Part shown: positions 16,478 through 23,964 of the stretch, one piece after another
Layout of the letters: every line of letters begins with the position of its first letter
Position numbering within the stretch: position 1 is the first letter of the stretch
Assembly (NCBI GenBank): GCA_043774925.1
Contig: JAYVSZ010000018.1
Location: 1-64,000, forward strand
Length of the DNA: 64,000 bases
Reading direction: 5' to 3'
From: JAYVSZ01 sp043774925
GTDB lineage: Bacteria > Pseudomonadota > Gammaproteobacteria > Burkholderiales > Methylophilaceae
Translations under genes and position numbers: made by a program
The notes under the pieces: generated by a model
Database searches by the model: none
Seen by the model: only the letters and a program-made list of their open reading frames with translations
What the model was told of the DNA's origin: nothing

Positions 16478-17632
16478 CTACTTAGTCGGCTGTAGATTGG
16501 GATAAGCCTTCACAAAAATTTCCAAATCCTCGTCCAGCGTATCCCAATTCACCGTGCTGGCGACTTTTGCGTAGATCCAATGCACAAGCGGATTTTTATG
16601 TTTGCAGTAGTTGGTCAGTGCGACCATGTCATTGCCCAGCTCAATTTTTGGTGCATAGCCAGTTTGTCCGCTTTGAATAGATGTTGCGCCCACGCTGTAA
16701 GCCCATTCCACTGCGGCTTGCCACAACTTAAAGTACAAAAACCACTCTTTTGGCTGGCTGTAATCGATGCCGATAAATTTGTTAATCACATGTTCGCCTA
16801 GCTTAAAACACAGCATAAACGATAGAACTTTATTCGTTTTTTGTTCACGCAGAACGATGTAGTAGCTGTGCTCGTGTTTGGAAATTAAATCAAAAAATGG
16901 ACGATTTAGGCGCTCAAATTTGGTGTCACCTTTTTCGTAGGTTTGCCAAAACAGCGCGAAAATTTCATCCATCGTTACGGTGTCAGGCTGTTGCAAAATT
17001 TGCACGTCCACAGGCGCAATGGCGGCTAGTTTTAGCTTTTTATTAAGCTTACTGCGTCGTGAGGATTTGAGCGAGCTTAGGTAGCCTTGAAAGTCCGTAC
17101 CTTCCAATTTCACTTCTGTGCCAGGAAAACTAATCAGTCGAAACAAACCTTCCAGCTTAAGCATAACGGCAAAATCTGCTTGGTGCGCGTTAGAAAAGTC
17201 CTTCCAAACCCGCATTGGCGCCTGCAATTGGTCAGCTTGGCTTTGCATGGCTTGGTTGATGGCGCGCAAGCGTTCTGACACATTTTCATGGTCAATCATG
17301 CCCACGCGACCTTCGTCACTACATGGCGAGCCAATAAAAAACGTGCGCTGATACAGTAGCGACGGCATGACTTTGCCGAGTACGTTAACGATTGGCAGTA
17401 ATGCGGGCGGCACGATGAGACGAATCGGCACGTTCATGACAAACGCAGGTGCGATAGCGACTGGTTTTTCATTTTCGTAAATTAGACCATAAATAAAGGT
17501 GAATTGGTCTTGTAAACCTGCTTGCTCTAGGGCAGCGTACCACCAGCCGCCTTCAAATGGTGCGGAAAAGCATGCACGCCACAAGTCTGCGGGAACATCT
17601 GCTTCCGAATTTAGCCACTCGACTTTGTTCAT
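16478..17632 (-). CDS. BioF2-like (Acetyltransf_6) GNAT acyltransferase
   Basis: From ATG 17632 this is 384 residues. The middle (about 200-330) fits the FemAB/BioF2-like GNAT domain: LSSLKSSRRSKLNKKLKL is the typical basic helix, followed by a core ending in YILREQKTNKVLSFMLCFKLG-like strands. These proteins transfer acyl or aminoacyl groups to cell-surface or lipid precursors; the substrate is unknown here. An upstream in-frame ATG exists, but ATG 17632 overlaps the stop of the preceding EamA gene as ATGA, so it is preferred. It is the third gene of a three-gene operon with two half-size EamA transporters, suggesting a modification-plus-flipping pathway. Confidence 0.75.
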   Translation of the reverse strand: MNKVEWLNSEADVPADLWRACFSAPFEGGWWYAALEQAGLQDQFTFIYGLIYENEKPVAIAPAFVMNVPIRLIVPPALLPIVNVLGKVMPSLLYQRTFFIGSPCSDEGRVGMIDHENVSERLRAINQAMQSQADQLQAPMRVWKDFSNAHQADFAVMLKLEGLFRLISFPGTEVKLEGTDFQGYLSSLKSSRRSKLNKKLKLAAIAPVDVQILQQPDTVTMDEIFALFWQTYEKGDTKFERLNRPFFDLISKHEHSYYIVLREQKTNKVLSFMLCFKLGEHVINKFIGIDYSQPKEWFLYFKLWQAAVEWAYSVGATSIQSGQTGYAPKIELGNDMVALTNYCKHKNPLVHWIYAKVASTVNWDTLDEDLEIFVKAYPNLQPTK

Positions 17633-18021
17633 TTCTCGCTTTCTTCGTGCTTGGATTCGCTTAAACTCAAAAACACAATGCCAAGCACAATGCATGCTGC
17701 ACCAAAAATCTGCATTGGCGCTAATTTATCGTTAAATAAGTAGGCGGAAAGGATGACAACGACGATAATTTCCATGTGCGAGGCGGCGTAAGCAGGGCCA
17801 ACTGGTGCGCGCTTGAGCAGCGTCATCCAGGACACAAACGCGCCTATGTAGCCCAGCACAGCGCCATACACCCATGGATTATGGAACACGCGGATGAGCC
17901 AATCCCAGCTTAAAATAAAGGTGCCAGCGTGATTGGATGCCATTTTGAAAGAGATTTGCGTGAGCGTATCGAACAGCATGAGAATGCAAAAACCAATCAC
18001 ATAGAACGGGACTTTTTTCAT
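17629..18021 (-). CDS. Half-size EamA/DMT membrane protein
   Basis: The 130-residue protein has four hydrophobic segments, ending in IFGAACIVLGIVFLSL, the typical last helix of an EamA half-repeat. It matches the size of ArnE/ArnF or EmrE-type subunits, which work as dimers. It overlaps both neighbours by four bases (ATGA), so expression is coupled. Together with the 118-residue protein upstream it could form a heterodimer that flips a lipid-linked or small hydrophobic substrate, inferred from ArnE/ArnF architecture. Confidence 0.75.
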   Translation of the reverse strand: MKKVPFYVIGFCILMLFDTLTQISFKMASNHAGTFILSWDWLIRVFHNPWVYGAVLGYIGAFVSWMTLLKRAPVGPAYAASHMEIIVVVILSAYLFNDKLAPMQIFGAACIVLGIVFLSLSESKHEESEK

Positions 18022-18374
18022 GCAAATATACCCACTAGCACCACGCCAAACGTGATTAATAAAATACCAATCATGCGATTGCGGTCTAGGCGTTCATTAA
18101 AAATAAATCGACCAGCAATGACAATGGACACCATATTAATTGCGCCTAGCAGCACGCCTTGCGACAGTGTGAGCACCGATAAAAAGGCTAGCCAAACGAC
18201 GAATTCTAAAATGAAACAGACAATGCCAATCCACAACGGAATTGAGGAAAACATGGCTTTCCAGCGCGCCGTTTCTGTGTCGCCATCAATCATCGCCGCG
18301 TGTTTGAGCGCGATATGCCCCGTCGTGTCGAGCGTGACGTTGATAATCCAGATGAGTAGGGCGAGATGGGACAA
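18018..18374 (-). CDS. Half-size EamA/DMT membrane protein (partner)
   Basis: The 118-residue protein has four hydrophobic segments, with LTLSQGVLLGAINMVSIVIAGRFIFNERLDRNRMIGILLITFGV-like DMT features: a conserved Glu after the third helix and Arg-rich turns before the last. It is the first gene of the operon and overlaps the next EamA gene by four bases. The two proteins are clearly different from each other, so a heterodimer of opposite topologies is more likely than two homodimers. Confidence 0.75.
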   Translation of the reverse strand: MSHLALLIWIINVTLDTTGHIALKHAAMIDGDTETARWKAMFSSIPLWIGIVCFILEFVVWLAFLSVLTLSQGVLLGAINMVSIVIAGRFIFNERLDRNRMIGILLITFGVVLVGIFA

Positions 18375-18443
18375 TGAGCGTAAGCTTGCGGTTGAGGTGC
18401 CACATGATATGCAATTTCGGCGCTTGCATCAAGCGCAGCAACA

Positions 18444-18471
18444 AAAAAGGCCAGCGTGAGCTGGCCTTTTT
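18444..18471. terminator. Bidirectional terminator hairpin
   Basis: AAAAGGCCAGC (18445-18455) pairs perfectly with GCTGGCCTTTT (18460-18470) around GTGA, with A and T tracts on the two sides. It should end the EF-hand gene on the minus strand. Confidence 0.85.
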
Positions 18472-18493
18472 ATGTAAAAACTAAACTTGTTAC

Positions 18494-18973
18494 TTATAAA
18501 TGTTTTCCTAGCCACTCATTTGCAGTAAGTTGGCCATCGCCAGATTTATCCATCGCGCTAAAAACTTTTTGTTGATGCGCTAAGAACTCTTCTTTGGTAA
18601 TTTTGTGATCACCATCTGCATCCATTAAACCCATCATTTTCATTTTGCGTAACTCACGGCTATAGCCGCCTGTAGCCACACTAATTGGCTGCTCGCCGAT
18701 GGTTTTGCCTACCCATTCTTTTGCATCTAATGAGCCGTCATGATCAGTGTCCAGCTCATCGAATACGCTGGTGTTAAAGCTGTTAAACTCTTCCAAAGTC
18801 ACCATATGGTCACCATTGCCATCTAACATTTTCATCAGTTCCATTTTGTGCAATTGCTTGGCGTAGCCGCCTGTGGTGAGTGATGCATCTGCAGAAAATG
18901 CGGGTGTTGCAAATATGGCCGTTGTCAGTAAAGTGCCTAAAATAAGGCCTAAATTTTTAGTGCTTGCTTTCAT
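18494..18973 (-). CDS. Exported protein with four EF-hands
   Basis: The 159-residue protein has a signal peptide (cleavage probably after ATPAFSA, near residue 27). Four EF-hand loops follow: DGNGDHMVTLEE, DTDHDGSLDAKE, DADGDHKITKEE and DKSGDGQLTANE, in two pairs. Within each pair exactly 12 residues separate the loops, a short linker also known in lanmodulin, but no loop has the Pro at position 2 that marks lanmodulin. Calcium binding in the periplasm is the safest call. Lanthanide binding is possible in a methylotroph, but the sequence does not show it. The promoter region carries two palindromes. Confidence 0.85.
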   Translation of the reverse strand: MKASTKNLGLILGTLLTTAIFATPAFSADASLTTGGYAKQLHKMELMKMLDGNGDHMVTLEEFNSFNTSVFDELDTDHDGSLDAKEWVGKTIGEQPISVATGGYSRELRKMKMMGLMDADGDHKITKEEFLAHQQKVFSAMDKSGDGQLTANEWLGKHL

Positions 18974-19007
18974 TTTAATCTCCAGTTTAAATAAATTTTT
19001 AAGTAAT

Positions 19008-19056
19008 CAATACATGTATTGGTAAAGTTGCTAGCTGAACCTTAGTCAAGTTGACT
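19008..19056. promoter_or_regulatory. Two palindromes upstream of the four-EF-hand gene
   Basis: CAATACATGTATTG at 19008-19021 is a perfect 14-bp palindrome. AGTCAAGTTGACT at 19044-19056 is a perfect palindrome around a central G. They lie 35 and 71 bp upstream of the start codon (18973) and look like binding sites for dimeric regulators. The protein that binds is unknown. Confidence 0.45.
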
Positions 19057-19126
19057 TGTGATTTACTTACATCTATTTTTTATTTATTTGCTTAGTTGGA
19101 GTGTAATTAATTGATTTTTAACGTAA

Positions 19127-19603
19127 TTATTCTGATGCTGGTTTGATTGTCATTTGCCCTTTGTATAGCCGCACATCCATGCGCCCTAAAAAACTCATGC
19201 CGAGCAACACGTCGCCTTCTAAGCCTGGCGCAATCATTGCAGAAACGTTCTTGGCTACTACGCCACCCAATTGGATGCTATCGAGGCGCACCATGTAGCC
19301 AACGCTGTCGCCATTGGCCGTGTTGGTGCGAATGGCATCGATGCTTTTTAAACTGAGCTTATCGGCCACCGATTGAGAAATCGCCACACCAGTTGCGCCA
19401 GTATCCACCAACACATCGACTTTTTCGCCGTTAATCAGCGCCTCCGAGCGGTAATGGCCATCCAAGCCGCGTTTGAGCACGACTTCGTTTCTGGTACCAA
19501 TTGTTTCGAGCTTGTTCGGGTTTTGAATGCTGTCCGCTAAATAGTAAATCACGCCTGCCAGACACAGCCACATGAAGGCGACCATTAAATTGTATTTGGA
19601 CAT
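19127..19603 (-). CDS. Membrane-anchored retropepsin-like aspartic protease (TIGR02281 type)
   Basis: The 158-residue protein has an N-terminal membrane segment (residues 5-25) and a clan AA aspartic protease domain with the active-site VLVDTGATGVAIS at about 65-78 and the partner strand GDVLLGMSFLG near 130. Bacterial proteins of this family are single-domain and work as dimers, each giving one Asp. It probably faces the periplasm. It starts 7 bases after algC on the same strand, which suggests co-transcription. Confidence 0.85.
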   Translation of the reverse strand: MSKYNLMVAFMWLCLAGVIYYLADSIQNPNKLETIGTRNEVVLKRGLDGHYRSEALINGEKVDVLVDTGATGVAISQSVADKLSLKSIDAIRTNTANGDSVGYMVRLDSIQLGGVVAKNVSAMIAPGLEGDVLLGMSFLGRMDVRLYKGQMTIKPASE

Positions 19604-19610
19604 TTTAGGC

Positions 19611-21014
19611 CTAAAAAGGCAGCGTTACGTGCGGCGCGGCATGCAGAATGATGGCGCGAAAGGCTTGCTGGATGCGCTTGAGCGCGGCATCGTTATCCGC
19701 TTCAAAACGTAGCACAATCACTGGTGTGGTGTTCGATGGGCGCATTAAACCAAAGCCATCTGGATACTCCACACGCAAGCCGTCAATCGTAATCACTTCT
19801 GTCGCGCCGTCAAATTTTGCAGTATTTTGCAAATGTGCAATCAGTTTATGCGGCTCGCCTTCTTGCATATTAATATGCTGCTCAGGCGTGCTCACGCTAT
19901 CTGGCAGCGCGTTAAGCACCACTGAAACATCAGGAAAATGACTTAAAATTTCCAGCAGGCGCGCGCCAGCATATAAGCCGTCGTCAAAGCCATACCAACG
20001 CTTTCTGCCATTGCTGTCTTTGTCGTTAAAAAACACATGACCGCTCATTTCGCCCGCCAACGCAGCGTTGGTTTCTTTAATTTTGGCTTTTACCAGCGAG
20101 TGGCCAGTTTTCCACATCATCGGGTTGCCGCCATGCTTGCGAATCCACGGCGCGAGATTGCGTGTAGATTTCACGTCAAAAATAATATTGGCGGCGTGGT
20201 TGCGGCTTAGCACGTCCTTTGCAAATAGCAACAATTGACGGTCGGGATAGATAATATTGCCATTTTTGGTGACAACACCAAGTCTGTCACCATCGCCATC
20301 AAACGCTAGGCCGATTTCCGCGCGCGTGGTTTTGAGCGATGCCGTTAAATCCGCCAGATTTTCTGGCACGGAAGGGTCAGGATGATGGTTTGGAAAATGT
20401 CCGTCCACCTCGCAAAATAGCTCGTCCACATGGCAGCCAATGGCGTTATATAGGGTTTTGGCAAACGCACCCGCCACGCCGTTACCGCAATCCACGGCAA
20501 TTTGCATCGGTCGTGCTAGATTGATATCCGCCTGAATCGCGCCAATATAATCTGCGGCGATGGCATAATGGCGCTCAAAACCTTCGCCAAAAGTATAATT
20601 ATTTTCTTCGATGCGCTGGCGCAAACCTTGAATGCTGTCGTTAGAAAGTGTTTCCTCCGCCAGCACCATTTTCAGGCCATTGTAATCGGGCGGATTGTGA
20701 CTGCCAGTGACCATCACACCGCAATGCGTGCCCAAGTGATACGCCGCAAAATAGACCATGGGCGTAGCGACCATGCCCAAATTGACGACATCAATGCCCG
20801 CTTTGCGAATGCCGCGCGAAAGCGCAGCGGCCAACTCTGGGCCCGATAAACGGCCATCGTAGCCAATGCAAATTTCTTTTTGCTTACGCAGGCGCGCCTC
20901 GCTGCCAAGCGCATGGCCAATGGCTTCGACGATTTCTGGCGTGAGTGTTTTGCCGACGATGCCGCGAATGTCGTAGGCTTTAAAAATTTCGGCGGGTAAT
21001 AGCATAGGCGGCAT
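19611..21014 (-). CDS. algC: Phosphomannomutase/phosphoglucomutase
   Basis: The 467-residue protein has AlgC-type motifs: FKAYDIRGIVG at the N-terminus, the catalytic serine loop TGSHNPPDYNG near residue 107, the metal loop DGDGDR near 240, the sugar loop GEMSGH near 324, and the phosphate loop RPSNTTPVIVLRFEA near 420. It interconverts mannose or glucose 1- and 6-phosphates for surface polysaccharides. ATG 21005 is an alternative start, and neither has a clear Shine-Dalgarno. Together with pgm it gives the window two hexose phosphomutases of different specificity. Confidence 0.9.
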   Translation of the reverse strand: MPPMLLPAEIFKAYDIRGIVGKTLTPEIVEAIGHALGSEARLRKQKEICIGYDGRLSGPELAAALSRGIRKAGIDVVNLGMVATPMVYFAAYHLGTHCGVMVTGSHNPPDYNGLKMVLAEETLSNDSIQGLRQRIEENNYTFGEGFERHYAIAADYIGAIQADINLARPMQIAVDCGNGVAGAFAKTLYNAIGCHVDELFCEVDGHFPNHHPDPSVPENLADLTASLKTTRAEIGLAFDGDGDRLGVVTKNGNIIYPDRQLLLFAKDVLSRNHAANIIFDVKSTRNLAPWIRKHGGNPMMWKTGHSLVKAKIKETNAALAGEMSGHVFFNDKDSNGRKRWYGFDDGLYAGARLLEILSHFPDVSVVLNALPDSVSTPEQHINMQEGEPHKLIAHLQNTAKFDGATEVITIDGLRVEYPDGFGLMRPSNTTPVIVLRFEADNDAALKRIQQAFRAIILHAAPHVTLPF

Positions 21015-21017
21015 AAG

Positions 21018-21413
21018 TTACAAAATAAATACGTAATAAACGATGACGAAATAAGTTAAATGGTGCAGCAATTGGTCGAAGCCAAGCAAAATCCAGAACC
21101 ATTCGCTGTTATCGGGCTGCAAATCGTGACGACGCGATAAATTCATTTTTGCCCAGTCAATGTGGTAATGCACAACCATGTCAATCGCCGCATAAATAAA
21201 GGCTGCGCGGCCAATAAACGGTGCCAGCACAATCAGCGTACCAAGTCCGTGCACAGCCGCGTGTGCGATTCCGCCCAAATGGCCATAAGTGCCCTTGTTG
21301 CGGTACATCCACGGGTTGGCTTGTAGCGGAAAATCGCAAATAAAATGCTTAATAAACAAAAAAAGTAGCGGAAAAAATGCGGTATTACCAGATGCGTATT
21401 CGCCCATCATCAT
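21018..21413 (-). CDS. DUF3307 membrane protein
   Basis: From ATG 21413 this is 131 residues. Hydrophobic helices and conserved polar pairs (KHFICDFPLQ, GLGTLIV, DMVVHYHIDWAKMN, FDQLLHHLTYFVIVY) match DUF3307, an integral membrane family of unknown role with His/Asp residues that may bind metal. A triple ATG (21413, 21410, 21407) overlaps the TGA of iscX, so coupled translation is likely and the much longer frame upstream is not used. It may share a transcript with iscX and algC. Confidence 0.75.
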   Translation of the reverse strand: MMMGEYASGNTAFFPLLFLFIKHFICDFPLQANPWMYRNKGTYGHLGGIAHAAVHGLGTLIVLAPFIGRAAFIYAAIDMVVHYHIDWAKMNLSRRHDLQPDNSEWFWILLGFDQLLHHLTYFVIVYYVFIL

Positions 21414-21604
21414 GCCGCCTCGTCCATCCATGCCAATTGAATCGCTTCTAAAATTTTCTCGCCGCAATGTTTTTCGTCGTCATCAAAGCCATCCAACGCC
21501 ATCACCCACGCCATCAAATCAGTAAAGCGAATGGTCTTTGGGTCAATATCAGGATACGCGTCATACAGGTCTTCGGCAATGGTTTGCGTGTCGGTCCACT
21601 TCAT
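21410..21604 (-). CDS. iscX: IscX-like Fe-S assembly adaptor
   Basis: At 64 residues and highly acidic, it matches IscX (YfhJ): MKWTDTQTIAEDLYDAYPDIDP at the start, then FTDLMAWVMALDGFDDD, and QLAWMDE at the end. IscX binds IscS and iron and tunes iron-sulfur cluster assembly. In most proteobacteria it closes the isc operon; here no isc genes are nearby and it heads a group with DUF3307 and algC. The downstream coupling through ATGATG is noted above. Confidence 0.9.
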   Translation of the reverse strand: MKWTDTQTIAEDLYDAYPDIDPKTIRFTDLMAWVMALDGFDDDEKHCGEKILEAIQLAWMDEAA

Positions 21605-21673
21605 GGAAATATTTTCAGCCAGTGATAAAACTCAATTATAGCGCGGGCAATCAAGTTGGCGAGAAATGCGTGC

Positions 21674-21728
21674 AAAAAAAGCCCAGCGCAAAGGCTGGGC
21701 AGAGGGAGGATTTGGAGAATCACAATTA
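21674..21728 (-). ncRNA. Candidate sigma-54-dependent small RNA with anti-Shine-Dalgarno tract
   Basis: A transcript starting about 12 bases beyond the -12 element of the promoter at 21739-21755 would begin near 21728 on the minus strand. It would end at a clean terminator: GCCCAGC and GCTGGGC (21681-21687 and 21694-21700) around a six-base loop, followed by seven T on the minus strand. The 55-nt RNA has an unpaired 5' half with CUCCAAAUCCUCCCUCU, complementary to Shine-Dalgarno sequences. No start codon with a frame fits inside it. It could instead be an attenuated leader of iscX, which lies 70 bases further on the same strand. Prediction only. Confidence 0.55.
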
Positions 21729-21738
21729 CAGTTATATA

Positions 21739-21785
21739 AGCATTAGCCGTGCCAACATTTTTAACTTAATAAAATCAATAGCTTA
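21739..21785 (-). promoter_or_regulatory. Sigma-54 promoter with adjacent IHF site
   Basis: On the minus strand TTGGCACGGCTAATGCT matches the sigma-54 consensus: GG at 21753-21752, exactly 10 bases, then GC at 21741-21740. An exact IHF consensus (AATCAA-TAGC-TTA) lies at 21773-21785. Upstream, towards glyA, only a TGTC half-site (21864-21867) was found and no TGTC-N10-GACA pair, so the activator is uncertain. The same module is repeated at 52669-52715 with identical spacing. The rest of the 21605-21966 gap is AT-rich and must also hold the glyA promoter, which I could not place. Confidence 0.7.
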
Positions 21786-21966
21786 CAAATTTAAGTAAAA
21801 CATTTAACATTTTTTTGTGACCAAATAGAAGCATTTTTGGTTTTTCCGCACACTTTTAGTGCCTGTCGGTTTTTGCAACGCTTTGGTCTTATTTGGTTTT
21901 ATGTAGCCACAAGGCCGTGATAAAATAATGCACTCACATACAAGTCTTTTTTGGAAATTTCATACT

Positions 21967-23211
21967 ATGTTCAGCAAAGCAAAAACCCTACACACAGCCG
22001 ATCCAGCGCTCGCCACCATGATAGATGCCGAAACCGTGCGTCAAGAGCATCATATTGAGCTTATCGCCTCGGAAAATTACACCAGCCCAGCGGTAATGCA
22101 GGCGCAAGGCTCGCAGCTCACTAACAAATATGCAGAAGGCTATCCAGGCAAACGTTTTTACGGCGGTTGTGAGTTTGTAGACCAAGTAGAGCAAATCGCA
22201 ATTGACCGCGTGAAAGCCTTGTACGGTGCGGAATACGCCAACGTGCAACCACACTCTGGCTCGCAGGCCAATCAAGCGGTTTACTTTAGTATTTTAAAAC
22301 CGGGTGATACGGTGATGGGCATGAATTTAGGTCACGGCGGCCATTTAACGCACGGTTCGCCTGCTAATTTATCGGGTAAATTATTTAATATCGTCGCTTA
22401 TGGCTTAAATGACAAAGAAGAGATTGATTACGACGAAATGGAGCGCATTGCCATGGAATGCAAGCCTAAGTTGTTGATAGGCGGCGCTTCAGCGTATGCG
22501 CTGCGTTTCGATTGGGCGCGCATGGCGGAAATCGCCAAAAAAGTAGGCGCGTATTTCATGGTCGATATGGCGCATTATTCTGGCTTAATCGCGGCGGGTG
22601 TTTATCCTAGCCCTGTACCACATGCGGATTTTGTCACTTCAACCACGCACAAAACCTTGCGCGGCCCACGTGGCGGTATTATTTTGGCCAAAGCCGAGTT
22701 TGAAAAATCACTCAATTCAAATGTGTTCCCAAGTTTGCAAGGCGGCCCGCTGATGCACGTGATTGCGGGTAAAGCCACGGCGTTTTTAGAAGCAGCGCAG
22801 CCTGAATTTAAAGCGTATCAAACGCAAGTGCTTAAAAACGCCGTTGTTTTGGCAGAAACCTTGGCCGCACGCGACTTGCGCATTATTTCTGGCCGTACGG
22901 AAAGTCACATGTTTATGGTCGATTTACGCCCAAAAAAATTAACAGGCAAAGCGGCTGATGCCGCGCTGGGCTTGGCGCACATTACTGTGAATAAAAACGC
23001 CATTCCGAATGACCCAGAAAGCCCGTTTGTGACTTCCGGCATCCGCATTGGCTCGCCCGCCATCACCACGCGCGGCTTTAAAGAAGAAGAAGCGAAAATT
23101 GTTGGCAACTTGATTGCCGACGTGCTGGATAATCCGACAGATGAAGCAGTCATTGCCGCGACCAAAGAAAAAGTGCATGCATTGACAGCGCGGTTTCCTG
23201 TCTATGGTTAA
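21967..23211 (+). CDS. glyA: Serine hydroxymethyltransferase
   Basis: The 414-residue protein has the SHMT landmarks: HIELIASENYTSPAVMQAQGS near the N-terminus, YPGKRFYGGCEFVDQVE, the PLP-lysine segment VTSTTHKTLRGPRGG near residue 225, and ITTRGFKEEE at the C-terminus. It converts serine and tetrahydrofolate to glycine and methylene-tetrahydrofolate, feeding C1 metabolism. The start is ATG 21967; the longer frame from 21928 adds residues absent from the family. It is divergent from iscX, across the small-RNA region. Confidence 0.95.
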   Translation: MFSKAKTLHTADPALATMIDAETVRQEHHIELIASENYTSPAVMQAQGSQLTNKYAEGYPGKRFYGGCEFVDQVEQIAIDRVKALYGAEYANVQPHSGSQANQAVYFSILKPGDTVMGMNLGHGGHLTHGSPANLSGKLFNIVAYGLNDKEEIDYDEMERIAMECKPKLLIGGASAYALRFDWARMAEIAKKVGAYFMVDMAHYSGLIAAGVYPSPVPHADFVTSTTHKTLRGPRGGIILAKAEFEKSLNSNVFPSLQGGPLMHVIAGKATAFLEAAQPEFKAYQTQVLKNAVVLAETLAARDLRIISGRTESHMFMVDLRPKKLTGKAADAALGLAHITVNKNAIPNDPESPFVTSGIRIGSPAITTRGFKEEEAKIVGNLIADVLDNPTDEAVIAATKEKVHALTARFPVYG

Positions 23212-23230
23212 AGCTGGCTAAAAATGTCTG

Positions 23231-23486
23231 CGCTCGTCATTTTGCAGTTGCGCGGTGCTCGAAATCCTCATGTACTAGCGTGTACATTCTGGTTTCTGCG
23301 CTCCGTGCGCCTGCAATCTGTCATCGCTCGCCTGATTTTTAACTCAGCTTTAGTTGGAAAGCGATGAGCACCACTAAAAAGCCTCTGATTGGGATGAAGT
23401 GCAAGGCGCACGGAGCACAGAATCCGAGGCAGTACGCGGTTGTACGGCGAGGATGCGAGCACCGCGTAACGCAGCAATTCGCCCAA
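23231..23486. repeat. Inverted pair of a dispersed ~100-bp repeat (copies R0 and R1)
   Basis: Two copies of one element lie back to back in the 301-bp gap between glyA and nrdR: R0 on the minus strand (about 23231-23332) and R1 on the plus strand (about 23391-23486). Both share blocks such as GGCGCACGGAGC, GAGGAT and CGAGCACCGCG. Related copies lie at 34395-34490 (plus), 59148-59247 (minus) and 59296-59395 (plus). I see nothing else in this gap. Confidence 0.75.
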
Positions 23487-23512
23487 GCTGAGTGCTTTGT
23501 AGGGGTGCGAAA

Positions 23513-23959
23513 ATGAAATGCCCTTTCTGTGGCGATGCCGACACCCAAGTCATTGATTCTAGAGTGAATGATGAAGGCGACTCTATTCGCCGCCGGCGTA
23601 AGTGTGGCGCGTGCGACAAGCGTTTTACCACTTACGAAACCGCTGATTTGCATTTGCCGCAAGTGGTGAAAGGCAATGGCAACCGCGAAGAGTTTAGCGA
23701 AGAAAAATTGCGCGAAGGCTTCCGCCGTGCGCTTCACAAGCGGCCAGTTTCTGCCGAGTTGGTGGACGACGCGCTACACCATATTCGCAGCAAATTGCTT
23801 ATTTTAGGCGAGCGCGAAGTCGCCTCGCGCCAAATTGGCGAGATGGTGATGAGCGAATTGCGCAAGCTGGATAAAGTCGCGTACATCCGTTTCGCCTCGG
23901 TGTATCGCAGCTTTCAAGATGCCGACGATTTCCGCGATGTGCTTAAAGACCTTAAATAA
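23513..23959 (+). CDS. nrdR: Transcriptional repressor NrdR
   Basis: The 148-residue protein starts with the zinc ribbon MKCPFCGDADTQVIDSR and RRRRKCGACDKRFTTYE (four Cys), followed by the ATP-cone from about residue 49. NrdR represses ribonucleotide reductase genes depending on bound ATP or dATP. Start ATG 23513 follows AGGGGTG and places the first zinc Cys at residue 3, as in the family; an upstream in-frame start at 23492 is rejected. The next gene, ribD, starts 5 bases after the stop, a common arrangement in proteobacteria. Confidence 0.95.
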   Translation: MKCPFCGDADTQVIDSRVNDEGDSIRRRRKCGACDKRFTTYETADLHLPQVVKGNGNREEFSEEKLREGFRRALHKRPVSAELVDDALHHIRSKLLILGEREVASRQIGEMVMSELRKLDKVAYIRFASVYRSFQDADDFRDVLKDLK

Positions 23960-23964
23960 GCTCA

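Noticed and set aside
18494..18973. Lanmodulin
   Set aside because: Linker length fits, but none of the four loops has the position-2 Pro, and the overall sequence is an ordinary bacterial EF-hand protein.
21674..21728. Homologue of GlmY or GlmZ
   Set aside because: The predicted RNA is far shorter and has no visible similarity; only the type of promoter control is alike.
23339..23737. 132-codon minus-strand frame over nrdR
   Set aside because: It overlaps nrdR and the repeat pair, with no family motifs. It is a shadow frame of the repeat and of GC-rich codons.
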